From NCBI GenBank assembly GCA_964371075.1, contig CAYJKN010000002.1:782447-846446 (forward strand): DNA of 64,000 nucleotides, read 5' to 3'. The DNA is from UTCHB3 sp964371075 (GTDB lineage: Bacteria > Bacteroidota > Ignavibacteria > Ignavibacteriales > Ignavibacteriaceae). This document shows, one piece after another, positions 60,260 through 64,000 of this stretch (position 1 is the first letter of the stretch; the number at the start of each line of letters is the position of its first letter). The position numbers were made by a program, and so were the translations under genes. The notes below the pieces were generated by a model. That model ran no database searches. It was not told the origin of the DNA and saw nothing but the letters and a program-made list of their open reading frames with translations.

Positions 60260-63200
60260 ATGTTAAAATACATTTTGATTCTTTGTTCGTTAGTAAGTAG
60301 TGTTATATTCACCCAGTCAGAACCTCAACTCATTCATCCCACTAATGATGCATTTAATCACCGAACAGGTGAAATTATTTCAATAAACAACAATGAATTT
60401 ATAGCTTTATACTCCAAATACAACGGTTTTGGAGGAGTTCAATTTTGTTTAGTGAGAAGTACCAATGGCGGGTCCGCCTGGTCGGCTCCCACAGTCATTT
60501 TTGACACGATAGCTCCCACCGCATTTGAGGACAGTCTCGCATCACCCTACTTGATACGTGGTGCCAATAATCGATTGATAACTTTTTTTAGAGTTGGCAA
60601 CAATGGTACCTACAAGTATAAGATTTCCGACGATGGAGGTATCACCTGGGGAGTGAACAGGATTCTGACACTGATTAACAATCCGGTTATTGAAGGTACT
60701 CTAAAAATAACTTCTGCAATTCATACAGGTGGGAATGAGATAGTCCTTGCGATTTCTCAATATCAGAACTCAATAGGTTTTGCAAAAAGTAGTGATAATG
60801 GTTTAACATTTTCGTCATATCAGATTCTTACAACAAGCGGATTAAGCAACCCGACACTTTTGCCCATGGGTAACGGTGATATGATCATGGCGTGTCAGGA
60901 GAAAAATCAGAACAACACAAAACTGATGTTGTTGAAGTATTCGGCTGCAACGACCGGATGGCATGATACAACAGTGATTATTTCGGGGAGTGAGACAATT
61001 CGAAATCCAAAATTGTACAAAACCTCAGATGGGGCAATTCATTTATTTTACCGCCGAATCCGTCCAACCATTGGAGGATTCTTAAACTCAAATTATTTCC
61101 GAATAACCACTACCGATAACGGGGTTTCATGGGGTACACCTGTTCAAATAACACGATATGCAGGTCAGGATGCCAATCTGAATATCAATCCACAGTCATC
61201 ACTTCCAATAGTTATTTTTTCAAGTTCTCGATATTCCTTTGGGCTTCAAAACAGGTTGTGGTGGGGGAATGGTTTAACTCTTACAGATCAGCAATCTCCT
61301 CCTGTTATTTTCTCAACAAAAATGATTCCTGAAGTTCCTGTTCAGGGAGATTCTGTTTTTGTGAGGGTTTACGCAGGTTTTAGTGGAGGAAATCTGAGTG
61401 GTGTTATAAAAGGGGACCTAAATGAAGTGCCTGTTGAATATCCACTCTATGATGATGGTCTGCACAATGATTCAGTTGCGGGAGATGGCATATTCAGGGG
61501 ATTTGTGAAGATTGCAACGCCGGGGGATTTTGCAAATTTATATGTTTTGATGAATGGTGGGGGACAATACCTCTCTTCGGCCCAATTCACCTATTCACTT
61601 TTAATTGCAGGAATAACGACGCAGGATGGATTTTGGACAGGAAGAATTTGGGTGCCCTTCCAACGAAATGGAATAATCGCTGATGTGGATTTGATGGGAA
61701 GGTCGGGTTTGTATTATGATTCGATTTATACTGTTTTTTCTAACGGTTTTGCATTATCAGGGCTCATAAATGATGTACCATGGTCGGCGAGTATGATGTC
61801 AGCCTCAAGAATTGCAGATTATGTAGCGGGTCCTGTTGGTTCGCCGGTTATTGATCCTAAAAACGGGATATATAGAGTGGCGCTGCAGGATTCTGCATTT
61901 GGGGCAAGTTGGGAGTTGTGGAAATATGCCGTTATGACCGGAGCCAGATATTGGGATGGAAACCACAACGGAATTTATGATCCCATCGACTTAAATCATA
62001 ATGGTATTTGGGATCCATCTGAGGATATGCCCGAGATACTTGGTGAGATTTCATATTATTGTGTTTATAACGATGGAATGTCAACCGAGTTACGAAGGTT
62101 CCAGGAGGTTCCCGTGGGCATTGAGATCAGGCAAACAATTTATGCCTTTCCAAATTCCGCAGTAGAAGCGATGAAAGATGCAGTATTTATTCGGTATGAA
62201 ATTGTAAATAAAGGGAATGTTGCTTCAGATATCTATGATGTTTTCTTTTCAGCCTGGACTGATACTGATATGGGTGAATATAATGATGATCTTTATGGAA
62301 CCGATTCAGTAAGGAACAGCAGTTATATCTGGAACGAAGGAAGTGATCCGATATTTGGGATTAATCCACCAGCCGTTTTTCAGACTATAGTGTTTGGACA
62401 ACCCGTTTTTATCCGGGGACTCTCGTATCAGGATATCAACGGAAATGGTGTTTATGATCCGGGTACAGATATTGCCAACGACACAGCCACTGTTCCGATG
62501 GGAAAACCTTTCCAAAACAAAAAGATTCCGGGAGCTTCCAACCTGGGGCTTACATCTTCGCAGCACTATATGTCGTCGCATCCCACTCATGGTGATCCAC
62601 GCTTAACACAGGAGTTAAGAAACTATCAGCAGGGCAGAAACACAGGTGGTGCAATGGTCGATCCCTGTACCTGGCCTTATGGTCATTTTTATGGTGGAGT
62701 TCCTTGTAGCCCTGTATCAAAAATATTTATGTACTCGGGAGATCCCGTGACAAATACAGGGTGGTTAAACGATACTCCTGTGGATCAGAGGAGTTTTGCC
62801 AATTCAGGTCCGTTTCAACTTACTGCAGGTGATACGGTTACTTTTCACAATGCCATAATTATAGGAAGAGGAACGGATCATCTTAACTCAATTACTGTGA
62901 CCCGTACCAAGGTTGATGAAATATTTGCCTATTTAGGTGCAAAATATCACTATTATCCAACAGGGCTAAAAGAAGTCGAAGGAATTGTGCCTGATGAATT
63001 TCAGTTGTGGCAAAACTATCCAAATCCATTCAACCCCGAAACTGTGATTCAGTTCTCGTTACGAGAGAGAGCCAATGTATCCCTTTCTGTTTATAACATA
63101 ACCGGACAAAAGGTGACAACGCTTATTAATGGCGAAATGGAAAGAGGTCTGTACGAACAAAAGTTTGATGGCACAAAATTCTCCTCGGGTGTCTATATAT

Positions 63201-63268
63201 TCCGCCTGGAGGCCGTTTCAAACAGTAGTAGCTTTTCAGCGACGGTGAAAGCTATTTTATTGAAGTAG
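60260..63268 (+). CDS. T9SS-secreted sialidase-like (Asp-box) protein
   Basis: 1002 residues. Signal peptide (YILILCSLVSSVIFTQ). The N-terminal half is a sialidase-fold-like propeller with four Asp-box motifs: STNGGSAW, SDDGGITW, SSDNGLTF, TTDNGVSW. Next comes a beta-sandwich region (VYAGFSGGNLSGVIKGDLNE, VAGDGIFRGFV), a segment with calcium-loop-like repeats (DGNHNGIYDPIDLNHNGIWD, DINGNGVYDPGTD), and a T9SS sorting domain (QLWQNYPNPFNPETVIQFSL to GVYIFRLEA). The FRIP motif and Arg triad of true sialidases are not evident, so it may bind or have another hydrolase role. AGGAG ribosome site. Confidence 0.85.
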   Translation: MLKYILILCSLVSSVIFTQSEPQLIHPTNDAFNHRTGEIISINNNEFIALYSKYNGFGGVQFCLVRSTNGGSAWSAPTVIFDTIAPTAFEDSLASPYLIRGANNRLITFFRVGNNGTYKYKISDDGGITWGVNRILTLINNPVIEGTLKITSAIHTGGNEIVLAISQYQNSIGFAKSSDNGLTFSSYQILTTSGLSNPTLLPMGNGDMIMACQEKNQNNTKLMLLKYSAATTGWHDTTVIISGSETIRNPKLYKTSDGAIHLFYRRIRPTIGGFLNSNYFRITTTDNGVSWGTPVQITRYAGQDANLNINPQSSLPIVIFSSSRYSFGLQNRLWWGNGLTLTDQQSPPVIFSTKMIPEVPVQGDSVFVRVYAGFSGGNLSGVIKGDLNEVPVEYPLYDDGLHNDSVAGDGIFRGFVKIATPGDFANLYVLMNGGGQYLSSAQFTYSLLIAGITTQDGFWTGRIWVPFQRNGIIADVDLMGRSGLYYDSIYTVFSNGFALSGLINDVPWSASMMSASRIADYVAGPVGSPVIDPKNGIYRVALQDSAFGASWELWKYAVMTGARYWDGNHNGIYDPIDLNHNGIWDPSEDMPEILGEISYYCVYNDGMSTELRRFQEVPVGIEIRQTIYAFPNSAVEAMKDAVFIRYEIVNKGNVASDIYDVFFSAWTDTDMGEYNDDLYGTDSVRNSSYIWNEGSDPIFGINPPAVFQTIVFGQPVFIRGLSYQDINGNGVYDPGTDIANDTATVPMGKPFQNKKIPGASNLGLTSSQHYMSSHPTHGDPRLTQELRNYQQGRNTGGAMVDPCTWPYGHFYGGVPCSPVSKIFMYSGDPVTNTGWLNDTPVDQRSFANSGPFQLTAGDTVTFHNAIIIGRGTDHLNSITVTRTKVDEIFAYLGAKYHYYPTGLKEVEGIVPDEFQLWQNYPNPFNPETVIQFSLRERANVSLSVYNITGQKVTTLINGEMERGLYEQKFDGTKFSSGVYIFRLEAVSNSSSFSATVKAILLK

Positions 63269-63298
63269 CAGAGTATCGGAGTAGCGAAGTAGCGGATT

Positions 63299-63600
63299 TT
63301 TTGATAGAACGCGGATGAAGCGGATGAGGCTGATTATCGCGGAGCGGGATTTTTGTGTTGTTTCCCTGTGAATGAATTTCCCGATGCATCGGGACTATTG
63401 GTTTTGATTTCCATGGATAATTCTATTATCCCACTCTTTGCGTCCTCTGCGTCCTTTGCGGTTTGACTCAAAACCTCTCTTACGGTCGAAAATTTTTCTG
63501 ACGGCAATCGGGACGATTACCACTCCTCACCCTTACGCTTAAAAAATCCGTGAAAATCCGCGTTAAATCCGTGGAATCCGTGTAACTATCCTTCTCTCCC
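63299..63600. repeat. Cluster of dispersed intergenic repeats
   Basis: It contains GAACGCGGATGAAGCGGATG (63307 on). A perfect palindrome CCCGATGCATCGGG (63380-63393) is followed by CTATTGGTTT (63395-63404). CTTTGCGTCCTCTGCGTCCT (63436 on) is the reverse-complement partner of the tract at 25076. GACGGCAATCGGGACGATTA echoes GATTGCCGTC at 51798, and GTGGAATCCGTGTAACTATC lies near 63572. No gene is supported in 63269-63712. Confidence 0.75.
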
Positions 63601-63712
63601 GAAGATGGGAAAAATAATTTAAAATAAATTTAGCAGACTCCTTGCATTTAATTCAAAAAAATCTTACTTTAGAAGTCCCTTTCAGAAAAATTCTGAATGG
63701 AAACACAAAGTT

Positions 63713-63796
63713 GGGCGGACGCCGAAGTTGGAGAGTCGGGGCGGACTGTAAATCCGTTGGCTTACGCCTTTGGGGGTTCGAATCCCTCGCCGCCCA
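63713..63796 (+). tRNA. tRNA-Tyr(GUA)
   Basis: 84-nt class II tRNA. Acceptor GGGCGGA (63713-63719) pairs with GCCGCCC at the 3' end except for an A-G mismatch at pair 7-66. Anticodon loop CTGTAAA in stem CGGA/TCCG, anticodon GTA at 63748-63750. Long variable arm and T-loop GGTTCGAATCC present. Discriminator A. CCA is not encoded (CTA follows), unlike tRNA-Ser here. Confidence 0.93.
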
Positions 63797-63817
63797 CTAT
63801 ATATGAAACGGAGAATT

Positions 63818-63889
63818 GCGGGAGTAACTCAGTGGTAGAGTCACAGCCTTCCAAGCTGTTGGTCGCGGGTTCGAATCCCGTCTCCCGCT
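63818..63889 (+). tRNA. tRNA-Gly(UCC)
   Basis: 72 nt. Acceptor GCGGGAG (63818-63824) with CTCCCGC (63882-63888), discriminator T. Anticodon arm CAGCC-TTCCAAG-CTG with TCC. D-loop CTCAGTGGTAGAG and T-loop GGTTCGAATCC. CCA is not encoded. Confidence 0.95.
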
Positions 63890-63900
63890 CACAGAGTATA

Positions 63901-63933
63901 ATGAAAGTAAACTCCAACTACTTTCATTTTTTT
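63901..63933 (+). terminator. Terminator-like hairpin between tRNA-Gly and tRNA-Thr
   Basis: ATGAAAGTA (63901-63909), loop, TACTTTCAT (63919-63927), then TTTTTT. A weak AT-rich stem with a U-run. If real, it separates tRNA-Tyr/Gly from tRNA-Thr and the genes beyond. Confidence 0.55.
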
Positions 63934-63946
63934 TATGTTCAATTAA

Positions 63947-64000
63947 GCTGACGTAGCTCAGTTGGTAGAGCACATCCTTGGTAAGGATGAGGTCACCGGT
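63947..64000 (+). tRNA. tRNA-Thr(GGU), truncated by the window end
   Basis: The first 54 nt of a tRNA: acceptor strand GCTGACG, D-arm TAGCTCAGTTGGTAGAGCA, anticodon arm CATCC-TTGGTAA-GGATG with anticodon GGT, then the variable loop and start of the T-stem (CACCGGT). The T-loop and 3' half lie beyond the window. Confidence 0.9.

Noticed and set aside
60260..63268. Calling the Asp-box protein a true exo-sialidase
   Set aside because: Four Asp boxes are present, but no FRIP motif or arginine triad was found, so only the fold is supported.
1..64000. Prophage, insertion sequence, integrase or restriction/defence island
   Set aside because: No transposase, integrase, phage structural, restriction or toxin-antitoxin genes were recognised on either strand. 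The mobile-like signals are all non-coding repeats.

Overview
The window reads as a chromosomal scaffold from a Bacteroidota-superphylum bacterium, most likely the Ignavibacteria/Kryptonia side. The evidence is several secreted proteins ending in type IX secretion (T9SS) C-terminal domains with the signature YPNPFNP or a close variant, promoters of the form TTTG-N19/20-TAnnTTTG, generally weak Shine-Dalgarno sites, and low GC. Lipid A genes show a Gram-negative envelope. Exactly 100 Ns at 1944-2043 mark a scaffold gap inside a repeat, so this is a draft assembly.

Layout. 1-1.7 kb: chemotaxis genes (cheW-like fragment, cheR-TPR), minus strand. 1.8-2.4 kb: an 82-bp tandem array in which every unit starts with the first 21 nt of tRNA-Ser(UGA); it sits between a promoter and the intact tRNA-Ser gene. 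2.5-14 kb: a metal-resistance island made of a histidine kinase, an NtrC-type activator, a sigma-54-like promoter, a small membrane protein, a Cus-type RND efflux system and three His/Met-rich accessory proteins. 14-22 kb: methyltransferase, Arr-type rifampin ADP-ribosyltransferase, a decayed non-coding stretch with tandem repeats, alpha/beta hydrolase, katG, and a membrane cytochrome b-like protein with a decaheme cytochrome c. 22-25 kb: SPFH protein with a 53-aa ribbon-helix-helix protein, SpoIIE-type phosphatase, rpsT.

25-42 kb is a long co-directional housekeeping block: a GH2-like membrane protein that seems to lack catalytic residues, smc, a T9SS protein, an HAD phosphatase, an ICMT-like methyltransferase, lpxB, a DUF374 acyltransferase, lpxK, ppdK, queA, ispD. 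42-51.6 kb: a propeller histidine kinase (minus strand, tail-overlapping ispD), plsY-gpsA, an ABC exporter pair, 3-hydroxyacyl-CoA dehydrogenase, ackA. The last two fit a fermentative, acetate-forming metabolism.

51.6-63.6 kb is accessory. It holds four large secreted T9SS proteins (a beta-helix, two tandem seven-loop FG-GAP paralogues, a sialidase-like protein), a DUF4143 ATPase, an FKBP isomerase, and several families of intergenic hairpin repeats. An 89-bp copy of the ATPase promoter region stands alone 3.9 kb away. The window ends with tRNA-Tyr, tRNA-Gly and a truncated tRNA-Thr, an order that in many bacteria precedes tuf.

The strongest candidates for something undescribed are the tRNA-Ser 5'-half array in the leader of its own tRNA gene, the sigma-54-linked metal island with its Met-rich accessory proteins, and the hairpin-plus-conserved-tail repeat families.
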